The translations under genes and the position numbers were made by a program. Under the pieces are notes generated by a model, which did not search any database, was not told the DNA's origin, and was given only the letters and a program-made list of their open reading frames with translations. Shown here piece after piece: positions 9,163 to 17,685 of a stretch of DNA of 64,000 nucleotides. Origin of the DNA: Collinsella sp. TM09-10AT (GTDB lineage Bacteria > Actinomycetota > Coriobacteriia > Coriobacteriales > Coriobacteriaceae); contig NZ_QSOP01000011.1 of the NCBI RefSeq assembly GCF_003436275.1, positions 12,882 to 76,881 on the forward strand, given 5' to 3'. Every line of letters starts with the position of its first letter. Position 1 is the stretch's first letter.

Positions 9163-12100
9163 ATGCTCATTCACCGTATAGCCGCGCAGCTCTACACTGC
9201 CGAGGCGCTGCAGACCGTCGAGGCCGGACTCGATGCCGGCGAGGACGTGACGCTGGCCGTGTCGCAGTCGGGCCGCACGCTCATGGCGGCAGCTCAGTTT
9301 GCGCGCCGTCCGCGTCCCACGGTCTACATCGTGAGCGGCGAGGACGCGGCCGATCGCGCCGCGCGCAGCCTGGCCGCCTATGTGGGTCTGGCGCATGTGT
9401 GCCGCTTTCCCGAGCGCAAAGACTATCCATGGCGTGAGCAGGCGCCCGACGACGCCGAGGTGGCCCAACGCTGCGAGGCTTTAGGGCGTATCGTGCGCGG
9501 CGATAACTGCATTATGGTCGCCTCGGCCCGCGCACTGCTGCGCTGCGTGCCGCCGGTCGAGAGCCGCTATTGGGAGTCCACCACCTTTGCGGTGGGCGAG
9601 GAGATTCCCTTCGACGAGGTGCCGCAGCGCCTGGTGGGCATGGGCTACACCAATGCAGGTGCCGCCGACGCGCCCGGCCTGTTCCGTGTGCACGGCGATA
9701 CCGTCGAGGTGTTCCCCGCGCAGGAAAAAGCACCCGTGCGCATTGAGTTCTTTGGCGACGAGATCGACCGCATCCGCCGCATGGTGAGCTCCACGGGCCA
9801 AACCATCGGCAACGAGGACAGCATCGAGATCTTCCCGTGCCGCGAGCTGGCGCTCACCGACGAGGCCGTCCACAACATGCATGTGGCGCTCTATCGCGCC
9901 AGCCAGAGCGATAGCAAGCTGGCGGCGCTGCTCGAGATGGTGGACGCGCGCATCGTCACGCCCGAGCTCGACCGCTTTTTGCCGGTGATGTACGGCCAGA
10001 CCGTGAGCCCGTTGGCGCACGTGAGCGGCAAGGCGCTTGTGGTCCTGTCCGAGCCGCGCTCGCTGTTCGATGACTGCCTGCGCGCCTACGAGGATATCGA
10101 GGCCCGTGCCGGCGAGGCGGGGATTGACCGTCTGGACGGCCTGTACGTGCGTGCCCAACAGCTCGACTTTGGTGCTCAGCAGCGCCTGAACTACGTGAGC
10201 CTGATTCGTGCCGGCGGCGCGGTTACGGCCGAGCTCAAGATTGAGCAGCCGGCCATTGCGGGCTCGGACAATCGATTTATGACGCGCATTCAGGAGGTCG
10301 TGGGCAAGCGCTATGCCTGCGTGTTTGCCATTCCCGACCGCGGTGCGCGCGAGTCGATGGAGCTCACCTTTGGCGACGAAGGCATTACCTTTGAGGAGTC
10401 GCTGACGGCCGCCCCCGAAAACGCCGGCGTTATCGGCGACCGTGTGCGCGTGGCGGCGGCGGATTCTGCCGACCGTGCTGACCGTCAGGAGGCCCATGCC
10501 TCGATTCGCGAGCGCCATGCCGATGCGCTCAACGCCCGCTCGCTCGAGGCGGGTGCGGCCCAGGCTGCCGCCGGCGCCGCCGTGCCCACCATCTCGCGCG
10601 GGCGCGTGACCTTTGTGGACGCCGCCCTGCCGCAGGGCGTGGTGGTGCCCGATGCCAATCTGGCCGTGTTCTCGATCGCCGACCTCAACGCCCGCATGGA
10701 CGCCAACCGCGCCCGCAGCCGCCGCAAGGTCGATATTACGCAGATCACCTTCCCCTTTAAGCCGGGCGACTACGTGGTGCACGCAACGCATGGCATCGCG
10801 CTCTTTAGCGAGATCGCGCGCCAGGAAGTGGGCGGCAAGGAGCGCGACTACTTTTTGCTGGAATATGCCGATGGCGACAAGCTCTACGTGCCGCTCGAGC
10901 AGGTCGACCGCATCACGCGCTATGTTGGCCCCGACGGCGACAAGCCGCGCCTGACCAGGCTCAATACCGCCGACTGGACGCGTGCCACCAACAAGGCACG
11001 CAAGAACGCCAAAAAGCTGGCGTTTGACCTGGTCGACCTGTATACGCGCCGCTCCTCGATTGCCGGTATCGCCTGCCCGCCCGACACGCCCGAGCAGATT
11101 GAGATGGAGGAGAGCTTCCCCTACGACGAGACGCGCGACCAGCTGGAGGCTATTGCCGACATTAAGGCGGACATGGAGGCACCCAAGCCCATGGACCGCC
11201 TGCTGTGCGGCGACGTGGGCTTTGGCAAGACCGAGGTCGCCCTGCGCGCAGCGTTTAAGTGCGTGGACTCCGGCCGCCAGGTCATGGTGCTCTGCCCCAC
11301 GACCATTCTGGCCCAACAGCACTACGAGACGTTCTTTGAGCGTTTTGCCCCGTTTGGCCTGGAGGTCGAGGTGCTCAGCCGCTTCCGCACCCCGGCGCAG
11401 CAAAAGCGCGCGCTCAAGGCGTTTGCCGAGGGCACGATCGATGTGCTCATCGGCACGCACCGCTTGCTTTCTGCCGACGTGAACCCCAAGAACCTGGGCA
11501 TGGTGATCATCGACGAAGAGCAGCGCTTTGGTGTGCAGCACAAGGAGCAGCTCAAGAACCTGCGTGAGCAGATTGACGTGCTCACGCTTTCGGCGACGCC
11601 CATCCCGCGTACCATGCAGATGGCTACGAGTGGCGTGCGCGACATGAGTCTGATCACTACGCCGCCGACCGGACGCCGTCCCGTGATCGTGCACGTGGGG
11701 GAGTACGATCCCGACGTGGTGAGCGCGGCGATTCGTCTGGAGGTGGGCCGCGGCGGCCAGGTGTACTACGTGTCCAACCGCGTCAAGACCATCGACGACG
11801 CCGTGGCGCGCGTGCACGAGGCCGCGCCCGAGGCGCGCGTGGGCGTGGCGCACGGCAAGATGAGCCCGCGCGAGGTCGAGGACGTGATGATCGAGTTTGC
11901 GACCAAAAAGATCGACGTGCTCATTGCCACGACCATCGTGGAGAGCGGTATCGACAACGCGTGCGCCAACACGCTCATCATCGAGGATTCGCAGCGCCTG
12001 GGCCTAGCACAGCTCTACCAGCTCAAGGGCCGTGTGGGCCGCTCGGCCACGCAGGCCTACGCATACTTTATGTTCCCGGGCGAGCTGCCGCTCACCGAGG

Positions 12101-12795
12101 AGGCAACGGCGCGCCTGACTGCACTTTCCGAGTTCCAGGACCTGGGCAGCGGCATGCGCATCGCCATGCGCGACCTGGAGATTCGCGGCGCCGGCTCGCT
12201 CATGGGTGCCGAACAGCACGGTAACCTATCGAGCGTGGGCTTTGACCTGTTTACGCAGATGCTGGGTCAGGCCGTGGCCGAGGCGCGCGGTGATGACGAT
12301 GCCGGCGTGGAGGCGGCGAGCGTGGGCATTAACCTGCCGGCCGATTACTTCTTGTCCGAGGAGTACCTGCCGGCGGTGGACCAGCGCGTGCTCGTGTACC
12401 GCAAGCTCGCGGCGGCCGAGGACCTGGAGAGCATCGACGAGGTACAGGAAGAGACCGAGGCCGCGCATGGCGAGCTGCCGTTGGCGGGACTCAATCTGTT
12501 CAACCGCGCGCGTATCCGTATCCGCGGCGAGCGCTTGGGGCTCGAGAGCGTCACGCTCAGCGGCGGGCGCATCACGTTTTTGGGCGTCGACGTGCCCAAG
12601 AAGGTGGCCTTTGAGTTCAAGAATCGCTATGGCGCGGTGAACTTCCCCAAGAGCCGCAAGCTGTCGGTGCCTTACAAGGCGGGCGCCGGTGCGGGCAGCG
12701 GCCTGGGCCGCGGTCTCGACGCCAACGACGGCACCGGCCCCGTGGCGGCTGCCCTCATGCTGCTGCAACAGCTGGGTGCAAGCGACGACGACTAA
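9163..12795 (+). CDS. mfd: Transcription-repair coupling factor Mfd
   Basis: 1210 residues, a normal length. In order: a UvrB-like N-terminal region, the RNA-polymerase-binding CarD-like domain (FKPGDYVVHATHGIA, about 530), and an SF2 translocase with Walker A GDVGFGKT and DEEQRFGV. The helicase C-terminal half follows with QLKGRVGRS, then the C-terminal TRCF domain. Mfd removes RNA polymerase stalled at lesions and recruits UvrA. ATG 9163 follows GGAGGA at ideal spacing. A stretch at about 440-475 is Ala/Arg/Asp-rich and looks like a variable linker. Confidence 0.97.
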   Translation: MLIHRIAAQLYTAEALQTVEAGLDAGEDVTLAVSQSGRTLMAAAQFARRPRPTVYIVSGEDAADRAARSLAAYVGLAHVCRFPERKDYPWREQAPDDAEVAQRCEALGRIVRGDNCIMVASARALLRCVPPVESRYWESTTFAVGEEIPFDEVPQRLVGMGYTNAGAADAPGLFRVHGDTVEVFPAQEKAPVRIEFFGDEIDRIRRMVSSTGQTIGNEDSIEIFPCRELALTDEAVHNMHVALYRASQSDSKLAALLEMVDARIVTPELDRFLPVMYGQTVSPLAHVSGKALVVLSEPRSLFDDCLRAYEDIEARAGEAGIDRLDGLYVRAQQLDFGAQQRLNYVSLIRAGGAVTAELKIEQPAIAGSDNRFMTRIQEVVGKRYACVFAIPDRGARESMELTFGDEGITFEESLTAAPENAGVIGDRVRVAAADSADRADRQEAHASIRERHADALNARSLEAGAAQAAAGAAVPTISRGRVTFVDAALPQGVVVPDANLAVFSIADLNARMDANRARSRRKVDITQITFPFKPGDYVVHATHGIALFSEIARQEVGGKERDYFLLEYADGDKLYVPLEQVDRITRYVGPDGDKPRLTRLNTADWTRATNKARKNAKKLAFDLVDLYTRRSSIAGIACPPDTPEQIEMEESFPYDETRDQLEAIADIKADMEAPKPMDRLLCGDVGFGKTEVALRAAFKCVDSGRQVMVLCPTTILAQQHYETFFERFAPFGLEVEVLSRFRTPAQQKRALKAFAEGTIDVLIGTHRLLSADVNPKNLGMVIIDEEQRFGVQHKEQLKNLREQIDVLTLSATPIPRTMQMATSGVRDMSLITTPPTGRRPVIVHVGEYDPDVVSAAIRLEVGRGGQVYYVSNRVKTIDDAVARVHEAAPEARVGVAHGKMSPREVEDVMIEFATKKIDVLIATTIVESGIDNACANTLIIEDSQRLGLAQLYQLKGRVGRSATQAYAYFMFPGELPLTEEATARLTALSEFQDLGSGMRIAMRDLEIRGAGSLMGAEQHGNLSSVGFDLFTQMLGQAVAEARGDDDAGVEAASVGINLPADYFLSEEYLPAVDQRVLVYRKLAAAEDLESIDEVQEETEAAHGELPLAGLNLFNRARIRIRGERLGLESVTLSGGRITFLGVDVPKKVAFEFKNRYGAVNFPKSRKLSVPYKAGAGAGSGLGRGLDANDGTGPVAAALMLLQQLGASDDD

Positions 12796-12797
12796 TT

Positions 12798-12838
12798 GGG
12801 TCGACGCTGCAAACGCCCCATTTGGGCAATCTGACCCC
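12798..12838. repeat. CGACGCTGCAAACG repeat, copy 1
   Basis: This interval between mfd and the PAP2 gene carries TCGACGCTGCAAACG followed by GGCAATCTGAC. The same pair of blocks recurs at 25895-25935 and 52814-52860. Here GGGTC and GACCC at the ends also pair. Confidence 0.6.
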
Positions 12839-12852
12839 ATCGAAAGGAAAGC

Positions 12853-13716
12853 ATGTTCGGGTATATCTATAAGAAAGATGTCGCCATGATCGCGATCGTC
12901 CTGTGCCTTTGCCTGGGCGTGGGCAGTTTCTTCGATTATCAGATCTCGAGTGCGCTGTTCAACATCGGCAGCATGTACGGCCGCTTTATCGAGGCGGCGG
13001 GCGAGCTACCGTTTGAGCTGACGGCGAGCATCGCGGGCGTTATGCTCGTGCGAGCGGTGCGCCCCGATTCCAAGGCAAGCAAGTGGCTCGCCGCGCTGGG
13101 CATTCTCATCAACGTGGGTCTGCTCGGCTACGAGATTGTCGGATCGCAGCGTGTCGGCGGCAAACTCATCGCGTTTCAGCTGGTGCTGACGTTTGTGCTG
13201 GTCATCGCTGCCAACCTTATCGCCTACCGCCTCACACGCGACACCGATCCCGACGAGCTCACGCGCTGGGCGTTGATGGTGCTTGCCGTGTGGGTCGCTC
13301 AGGCCATTATCCTCAACGTCATTGTTAAGCCGCTGTGGTCGCGCCCGCGCATGCGCGTGATCGAGGTCACGCCGGGGCTCAATTTTCAGCCGTGGTGGGT
13401 AATCGGCAATCCCGATAAGTGGAGCTATATTGCCGCCGGCGTGATCAAGGACGGCTTTAAGTCGTTCGCGAGCGGGCACACCGCGCACGCGGCGATCGGC
13501 CTTATGCTCGCCGGGCTTCCCGCGGCGGCCTTTAAGGAAAGGCCGTCGCGCCGCCGCGTGGTCTTTTGGGCTGCCGCTGTGGTTGCGGCGCTCGTCGCTT
13601 TCGGCCGCATCGTGATCGGAGCGCACTTTTTGAGTGACGTGAGCTGCGGCTTTGCCCTGGTGCTGGCACTTGAGTGTCTTGCCGCGCGCATTGCCTATCC
13701 CAACGGCGTACAATAG
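12853..13716 (+). CDS. PAP2-family membrane phosphatase
   Basis: 287 residues with about six membrane helices. The three phosphatase motifs are present: K-x6-RP as KPLWSRPR, SGH in FASGHTAHA, and GRIVIGAHFLSDV for the last His and Asp. Likely substrates are lipid phosphates such as undecaprenyl pyrophosphate or phosphatidylglycerophosphate. ATG 12853 has AAAGGAAA upstream. No partner gene lies beside it. Confidence 0.85.
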   Translation: MFGYIYKKDVAMIAIVLCLCLGVGSFFDYQISSALFNIGSMYGRFIEAAGELPFELTASIAGVMLVRAVRPDSKASKWLAALGILINVGLLGYEIVGSQRVGGKLIAFQLVLTFVLVIAANLIAYRLTRDTDPDELTRWALMVLAVWVAQAIILNVIVKPLWSRPRMRVIEVTPGLNFQPWWVIGNPDKWSYIAAGVIKDGFKSFASGHTAHAAIGLMLAGLPAAAFKERPSRRRVVFWAAAVVAALVAFGRIVIGAHFLSDVSCGFALVLALECLAARIAYPNGVQ

Positions 13717-13761
13717 CCCCGTTTGAATCATCTGGCCGATACCCGGTAAGAGAGGATTGCC

Positions 13762-14787
13762 ATGCTCGCGTTTAACAACGACTATTCCCACGGCGCCCAT
13801 CCGGCGGTGCTGCAGGCGCTCGTCGACACCAATATGGAGCCGCAGCCCGGCTACGGCACCGATGCGCACACCGAGCGTGCCAAGCACCTTATTCGCGAGG
13901 CCTGTCAGGCCCCCGATGCCGACGTGTTTTTTCTGGTGGGCGGCACGCAGGCCAACGCGACGGTGATCGACATGCTGCTTGCGCCCTACGAGGGCGTCGT
14001 TGCTGCTGAGACTGGTCACGTCGCCTGCCACGAGGCGGGCGCCATCGAGTTTGGCGGCCACAAGGTGCTCACCGTCCCCGGCTACGAGGGCAAGATGCAC
14101 GCCGAGGACCTCGAGAACTATATCCAGGTGTTCTACGAAAACGAGAGCTACGAGCACACGGTGTTCCCGGGCGCCGTGTACGTGAGCCTATCGACCGAGT
14201 ACGGCACGCTGTACTCCAAGGCCGAGCTCGCGGCAATTCATGCGGTGTGCCAGAAGCGCGAGATTCCGCTGTTTGTGGACGGTGCCCGCCTGGCCTATGC
14301 GCTGGCAGCCGACGAGTGCGACATCACCCTGCCCGAGCTGGCACAGCTGTGCGACGTGTTCTACATCGGCGGCACCAAGTGCGGCGCTCTGTGCGGCGAG
14401 GCCGTGGTGTTTTGCGGCATGCACGCTCCAGCGCATCCCATTCCGCGCATTAAGCAGCACGGTGCGTTGCTGGCCAAGGGCCGCCTGACGGGCGTGCAGT
14501 TTGAGGCGCTCTTTACCGATGGCCTGTATTTTGAGATTGGTCGCCAGGCGATCGAAACCGCGCAGGCGCTTCGTCGCGTGCTGCACGAGCGCGGCTACCA
14601 GTTCTTCTTGGAGACGCCCACAAACCAGCAGTTTGTGATTCTGCCCAACGAGGACATGGCGCGCATTCGCGAGCATGCCGCGATCGAGTATTGGGAAAAG
14701 TACGACGAGACCCACACCGTGGTGCGCTTTTGCACCAGCTGGGCCACGACGCAGGAGGACATCGACGCGCTGGCGGCTGTCCTGTAG
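13762..14787 (+). CDS. Low-specificity threonine-aldolase-type PLP lyase
   Basis: 341 residues of fold-type I. The PLP-binding Lys lies in YIGGTKCGALCGE; an Asp in LFVDGARLAYAL would contact the cofactor nitrogen. The opening FNNDYSHGAHPAVLQAL and the GTQAN block fit the beta-eliminating lyase/threonine aldolase family, which cleaves L-threonine or L-allo-threonine to glycine and acetaldehyde. Related enzymes act on other beta-hydroxy amino acids, so the substrate is uncertain. AGAGGA precedes the start. Confidence 0.85.
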   Translation: MLAFNNDYSHGAHPAVLQALVDTNMEPQPGYGTDAHTERAKHLIREACQAPDADVFFLVGGTQANATVIDMLLAPYEGVVAAETGHVACHEAGAIEFGGHKVLTVPGYEGKMHAEDLENYIQVFYENESYEHTVFPGAVYVSLSTEYGTLYSKAELAAIHAVCQKREIPLFVDGARLAYALAADECDITLPELAQLCDVFYIGGTKCGALCGEAVVFCGMHAPAHPIPRIKQHGALLAKGRLTGVQFEALFTDGLYFEIGRQAIETAQALRRVLHERGYQFFLETPTNQQFVILPNEDMARIREHAAIEYWEKYDETHTVVRFCTSWATTQEDIDALAAVL

Positions 14788-14805
14788 CTTGATGTAATGA
14801 CGAGG

Positions 14806-14849
14806 GGCCGCCCTACGCCTGGGTTTGGCGCAGGGCGGCCTTTGCTTTT
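14806..14849 (+). terminator. Terminator after the aldolase gene
   Basis: The 14-bp stem GGCCGCCCTACGCC/GGCGCAGGGCGGCC has one mismatch and a T-rich tail. It separates the aldolase gene from the acetyltransferase. Confidence 0.75.
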
Positions 14850-14865
14850 GTGGGGGAGGGGCTGT

Positions 14866-15456
14866 ATGCCCGAGATGTCCGAGCCGATAATTCGCCTGGC
14901 GACGCCCGATGATGCGCCGGCGCTGCTTGCCATCTATGAGCCATATGTACGCGAGACGGCGATAACCTGCGAATACGAGGTGCCGAGCGTTGAGGAGTTC
15001 GCCGGGCGCATCGAGCGTACGCTCAAGCGCTACCCGTATTTGGTGATGGAGCTGGACGGGCACCCAGTGGGCTATGCCTATGTGAGCGCGCTTAACAGCC
15101 GCGAGGCCTATGACTGGTCGGTCGAGACGTCGATCTATCTGGCGCGCGACGTGCGCCACGGCGGGCTGGGCCGCAGGCTGCACGACGCGCTCAAGCAATG
15201 CTTGGTCGCGATGGGCATCACCAGCATGTGCGCGCTCATCGCCGTGCCGCACGATAAGGACGACGAGTATCTGACGCACAACAGCCAGGATTTCCATGCC
15301 CACATGGGATACCGCCTGGTGGGCGCCTTCGACCGCTGCGCGCAAAAGTTCGGCCGCTGGTACGACATGTGTTGGATGGAGCTGGTCCTGGCCGAGCGCA
15401 CGCCCAACCAACCCAAACCAACCTGGTTCCCCGATCTCCCCAAACCTACCATTTAG
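14866..15456 (+). CDS. GNAT acetyltransferase, phosphinothricin-acetyltransferase-like
   Basis: 196 residues. The acetyl-CoA-binding stretch is RDVRHGGLGRRLHDAL, and VETSIYLARD is characteristic of the PAT/Bar branch of GNAT enzymes. These N-acetylate small amines such as amino-acid analogues; the natural substrate is unknown. Start 14866 follows GGGGGAGGGG. The last codons (KPTI-stop) lie inside a 48-bp intergenic repeat, so this C-terminus may be a product of repeat insertion. Confidence 0.8.
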   Translation: MPEMSEPIIRLATPDDAPALLAIYEPYVRETAITCEYEVPSVEEFAGRIERTLKRYPYLVMELDGHPVGYAYVSALNSREAYDWSVETSIYLARDVRHGGLGRRLHDALKQCLVAMGITSMCALIAVPHDKDDEYLTHNSQDFHAHMGYRLVGAFDRCAQKFGRWYDMCWMELVLAERTPNQPKPTWFPDLPKPTI

Positions 15457-15480
15457 GGACAGGTTTATTTTGGCAGGTTA
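15442..15480. repeat. CCTACCAAAA palindrome family, copy 1
   Basis: AACCTACCA and TTGGCAGGTT frame a GGGACAGGTTTATTT core. The element sits exactly between two convergent genes and supplies the stop codons of both (TAG 15454-15456; TTA 15478-15480 on the other strand). Other copies are near 22837, 24964 and 34605. Confidence 0.7.
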
Positions 15481-16200
15481 GCCGATGGGCTCGGTGTATT
15501 TGGCGCGGTCGGTACGTTGGATGCGCTTGGAGACATGGAGCGGGCGGCCGTCGGTGTCGTAGACGTAGTCGGTGATCAGGATCAGCGCCTGTCCGCGCTC
15601 AACGTTGAGCAAAAACGCCTCGTTTTGCGAGGCATAGCACACCTCAAAGGTCTTATGCCCCTGCGCCGGCGCACGATGGAACTCCTGGCGCAGCGTGGCG
15701 TAGAGCGAACCGTTGATATCGCGATCGATGAGCGCCTCAAAGCTTGGCGGCAGATAGGTGGTCTCCAGGCACAGCGGTGCTTCGTCCAGATAGCGCAGGC
15801 GGACGAGCTTGACGAGTTTGCTGCCCACGGCGGCATCGAAAAACTTGGCCACGTCGCCGGCGGCCTTGGCAAAGCCCGAGTCCACCGTGCGCGTGGTGGG
15901 CTTCATGCCCTGACCCTGGATCTGCGCTGTGTAGCTCGAAAACACCAGGTTGTTCTCGTGGAGCGCCGGCGTGTCGGCCACAAAGGCGCCGCGTCCGCGC
16001 TCGGTGCGAATCAGGCCTTCGTCAACAAGCACCTTAAGGGCATGGCGCACGGTGCTGCGCGACAGCCCCGATTCGTCCATGAGCTCCATTTCGGACGGCA
16101 GCTTGTCTCCGCAGGCGTAGATGCCGGCAGCGATGCGGTCGCGAAGTGTGGTCGCCAGACGCTCGTATTGGGTCAGTTTCTTTTTCGATGAAGCGCTCAT
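15478..16200 (-). CDS. GntR-family (HutC/UTRA) regulator of deglycase module A
   Basis: 240 residues: an N-terminal winged helix (KLPSEMELMDESGLSRSTVRHAL) and a C-terminal UTRA effector domain ending in TDYVYDTDGRPLHVSKR. HutC/FrlR-type members sense phosphorylated sugars or sugar amines. It is divergent from the first SIS deglycase gene, with a 205-base gap holding two copies of an 18-mer, one near each gene. It probably represses the deglycase gene and itself. Its stop codon lies inside the 48-bp repeat. Confidence 0.85.
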   Translation of the reverse strand: MSASSKKKLTQYERLATTLRDRIAAGIYACGDKLPSEMELMDESGLSRSTVRHALKVLVDEGLIRTERGRGAFVADTPALHENNLVFSSYTAQIQGQGMKPTTRTVDSGFAKAAGDVAKFFDAAVGSKLVKLVRLRYLDEAPLCLETTYLPPSFEALIDRDINGSLYATLRQEFHRAPAQGHKTFEVCYASQNEAFLLNVERGQALILITDYVYDTDGRPLHVSKRIQRTDRAKYTEPIG

Positions 16201-16210
16201 GCGATCAACC

Positions 16211-16228
16211 TGTATCTAACCTGTATGC
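16211..16228. promoter_or_regulatory. Operator candidate A1 (TGTATCTAACCTGTATGC)
   Basis: This 18-mer recurs at 16350-16367 with two changes (C to G and C to T). It is 11 bases from the regulator start codon and has the TGTAT half-site form common for HutC-type regulators. A further related stretch (GCATGTATCC) begins at 16240. Confidence 0.6.
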
Positions 16229-16349
16229 TTACCTAATCAAGCATGTATCCAATACAACAACAAAACTGCTGGTAACGAGTTATCGAAAACCGTATCAGCA
16301 AAAAATCTAAGACAAATATAGCATACAACTAGTCGACATCGCTAAAACA

Positions 16350-16367
16350 TGTATGTAACTTGTATGC
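16350..16367. promoter_or_regulatory. Operator candidate A2 (TGTATGTAACTTGTATGC)
   Basis: Second copy of the 18-mer, 39 bases before the deglycase start. Together with copy A1 it brackets the divergent promoter region, as expected for a repressor controlling both genes. Confidence 0.6.
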
Positions 16368-16405
16368 CGTCAAGAGCATCAAATGAGAAGAAAGGCTGAT
16401 GCGCG

Positions 16406-17398
16406 ATGACTACTCAGGAACAGGTTAAGGATGTCGTCTCCCAGGTTTTGGCTGACAAGGCAGACAAGGGCGGCATCAAGCGCGTTGTGTGGATCGGCGC
16501 CGGCGGATCTAACGGCGGTAACTATCCTGCCCAGTACTTTATGGAGCACGAGGCCACGCAGGTCGTGAGCTCCAGCTACACCAGCAACGAGTTCGTGCAC
16601 GCCACGCCCGCCTACGTCAACGAGAACACCTTGGCCGTTGTCGTGTCCATGCGCGGCACCAAGGAGACTATCGTTGCCGCCCAGGTCGCCAAGGACCACG
16701 GCGCCAGCACCATCGCCATCTACGTTGACGAGTCCGCCCTCACCGAGGTCTGCGACTACAAGATCCAGTACGACAGCCTGGCCGTCGACGAGTCCTGCAT
16801 GGGCCGCACCAACTCCGCCGTCGTGACCATGATCGCTATGGAGCTCACGCAGCAGACCGAGGGCTATGCCGAGTACGAGACCGCTATGGCAGCCTTTGAC
16901 CTGGTCGATCCCATCTATCGCAAGGCCGTCGAGTACACCCGTCCGCTCGCAGCCAAGTGGGCCGAGCAGAACGCCGACAAGCCCTGCATCAACGTGATGG
17001 CTCAGGGTCCGCTCTTTGGTGCCGCCTACGTCTTTAGCATCTGCAACGTGCAGGAGATGCTGCAGATCGACTCCTGCACCATCAACACCTGCGACTTCTT
17101 CCACGGTCCCTTCGAGATCCTGGACAAGCGTACCTCGCTGTTCCAGCTCATCAGCGTCGGCCGCAGCCGCTGCAACGACGAGCGCGGCATTCGCTTTGTC
17201 AACCAGTACGGTGGTGAGCGCGTCTACCAGCTCGACGCCAAGGAGCTCGGCCTCAACGACATCAAGGACAGCGTGAGCGAGTACTTCAACCACCTGATCT
17301 TTGCCCCGATCCTCAACAACGTCTACATGCGTGCGCTCTCCGCCGTCACCCACAAGGACTACATGACGCGCCGTTACATGTGGAAGCTGGATTACTAA
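16406..17398 (+). CDS. SIS-domain sugar-amine 6-phosphate deglycase, paralogue 1
   Basis: 330 residues with two SIS halves (about 25-150 and 185-310). The start VVWIGAGGSNGG is the first sugar-phosphate loop. Glu217 and His233 are 16 apart (E-x15-H), like the Glu214/His230 pair I recall for Salmonella FraB. The His sits in FFHGPFEI, matching RHGPLEI of FrlB. The tail TRRYMWKLDY resembles the RRY...Y end of FrlB. It should split a 6-phosphorylated Amadori product into glucose 6-phosphate and an amine. In this paralogue the motif before the His is NTCD instead of SGE. Codon use is strongly biased, suggesting high expression. Confidence 0.8.
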   Translation: MTTQEQVKDVVSQVLADKADKGGIKRVVWIGAGGSNGGNYPAQYFMEHEATQVVSSSYTSNEFVHATPAYVNENTLAVVVSMRGTKETIVAAQVAKDHGASTIAIYVDESALTEVCDYKIQYDSLAVDESCMGRTNSAVVTMIAMELTQQTEGYAEYETAMAAFDLVDPIYRKAVEYTRPLAAKWAEQNADKPCINVMAQGPLFGAAYVFSICNVQEMLQIDSCTINTCDFFHGPFEILDKRTSLFQLISVGRSRCNDERGIRFVNQYGGERVYQLDAKELGLNDIKDSVSEYFNHLIFAPILNNVYMRALSAVTHKDYMTRRYMWKLDY

Positions 17399-17434
17399 GG
17401 GATAGAGCGGCCTAACAGCCCAATACCCCTCATG

Positions 17435-17501
17435 AGTTGCGGTGGAATAGTTCCTGTTTGGGAGTGTGAAGCCTCTGTTTGAGAACTATTTCACCGCAAC
17501 T
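17435..17501. repeat. Inverted repeat AGTTGCGGTGGAATAGTTC
   Basis: Arms 17435-17453 and 17483-17501 pair over 19 bases with one mismatch around a 29-base loop. It lies 36 bases after the deglycase stop and may end its transcript, although no T-run follows. Part of the arm (ACCGCAA) recurs near 23529 and 23555. Confidence 0.6.
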
Positions 17502-17508
17502 GCTAGAG

Positions 17509-17587
17509 CGGCACTTGGGGACGTTCCCTTTCTGCCGGCAGTTAGGGATGTTCCTTTTGTGCCGGCAGTTGGGGACACTCCTTGTGT
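17509..17587. repeat. Three tandem GGGGACGTTCC-type units
   Basis: The block GCCGGCAGTTGGGGAC plus a TTCCTT-type tail occurs three times with small changes. It belongs to the GGGGAC palindrome family also seen at 26050 and 52861. Confidence 0.6.
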
Positions 17588-17617
17588 CGAGAGATTTCCC
17601 GTTCGCCGATTTGTGCC

Positions 17618-17645
17618 TTGAAAAATGTATATAACGACTATAACG
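17618..17645 (+). promoter_or_regulatory. Promoter/operator of the EamA gene
   Basis: TTGAAA (17618-17623) is a good -35. The -10 lies in the overlapping TATAAC stretch. The 17-mer ATATAACGACTATAACG (17629-17645) covers the -10 and matches 18919-18935, upstream of the PTS IIAB gene, at 13 of 17 positions. Confidence 0.5.
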
Positions 17646-17685
17646 TAGCATGAAACATATTGGAAATAATACTGAGGAGGCTGCG

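Noticed and set aside
9481..11853. 790-codon open frame antisense to mfd
   Set aside because: High GC with strong third-position bias leaves the antisense frame free of stops. The product has no recognisable domain and no ribosome site, while the plus-strand protein is a complete Mfd.
15517..16191. Plus-strand frame opposite GntR regulator 1
   Set aside because: The minus-strand protein has winged-helix and UTRA domains and a regulated promoter region; the plus-strand product has none.
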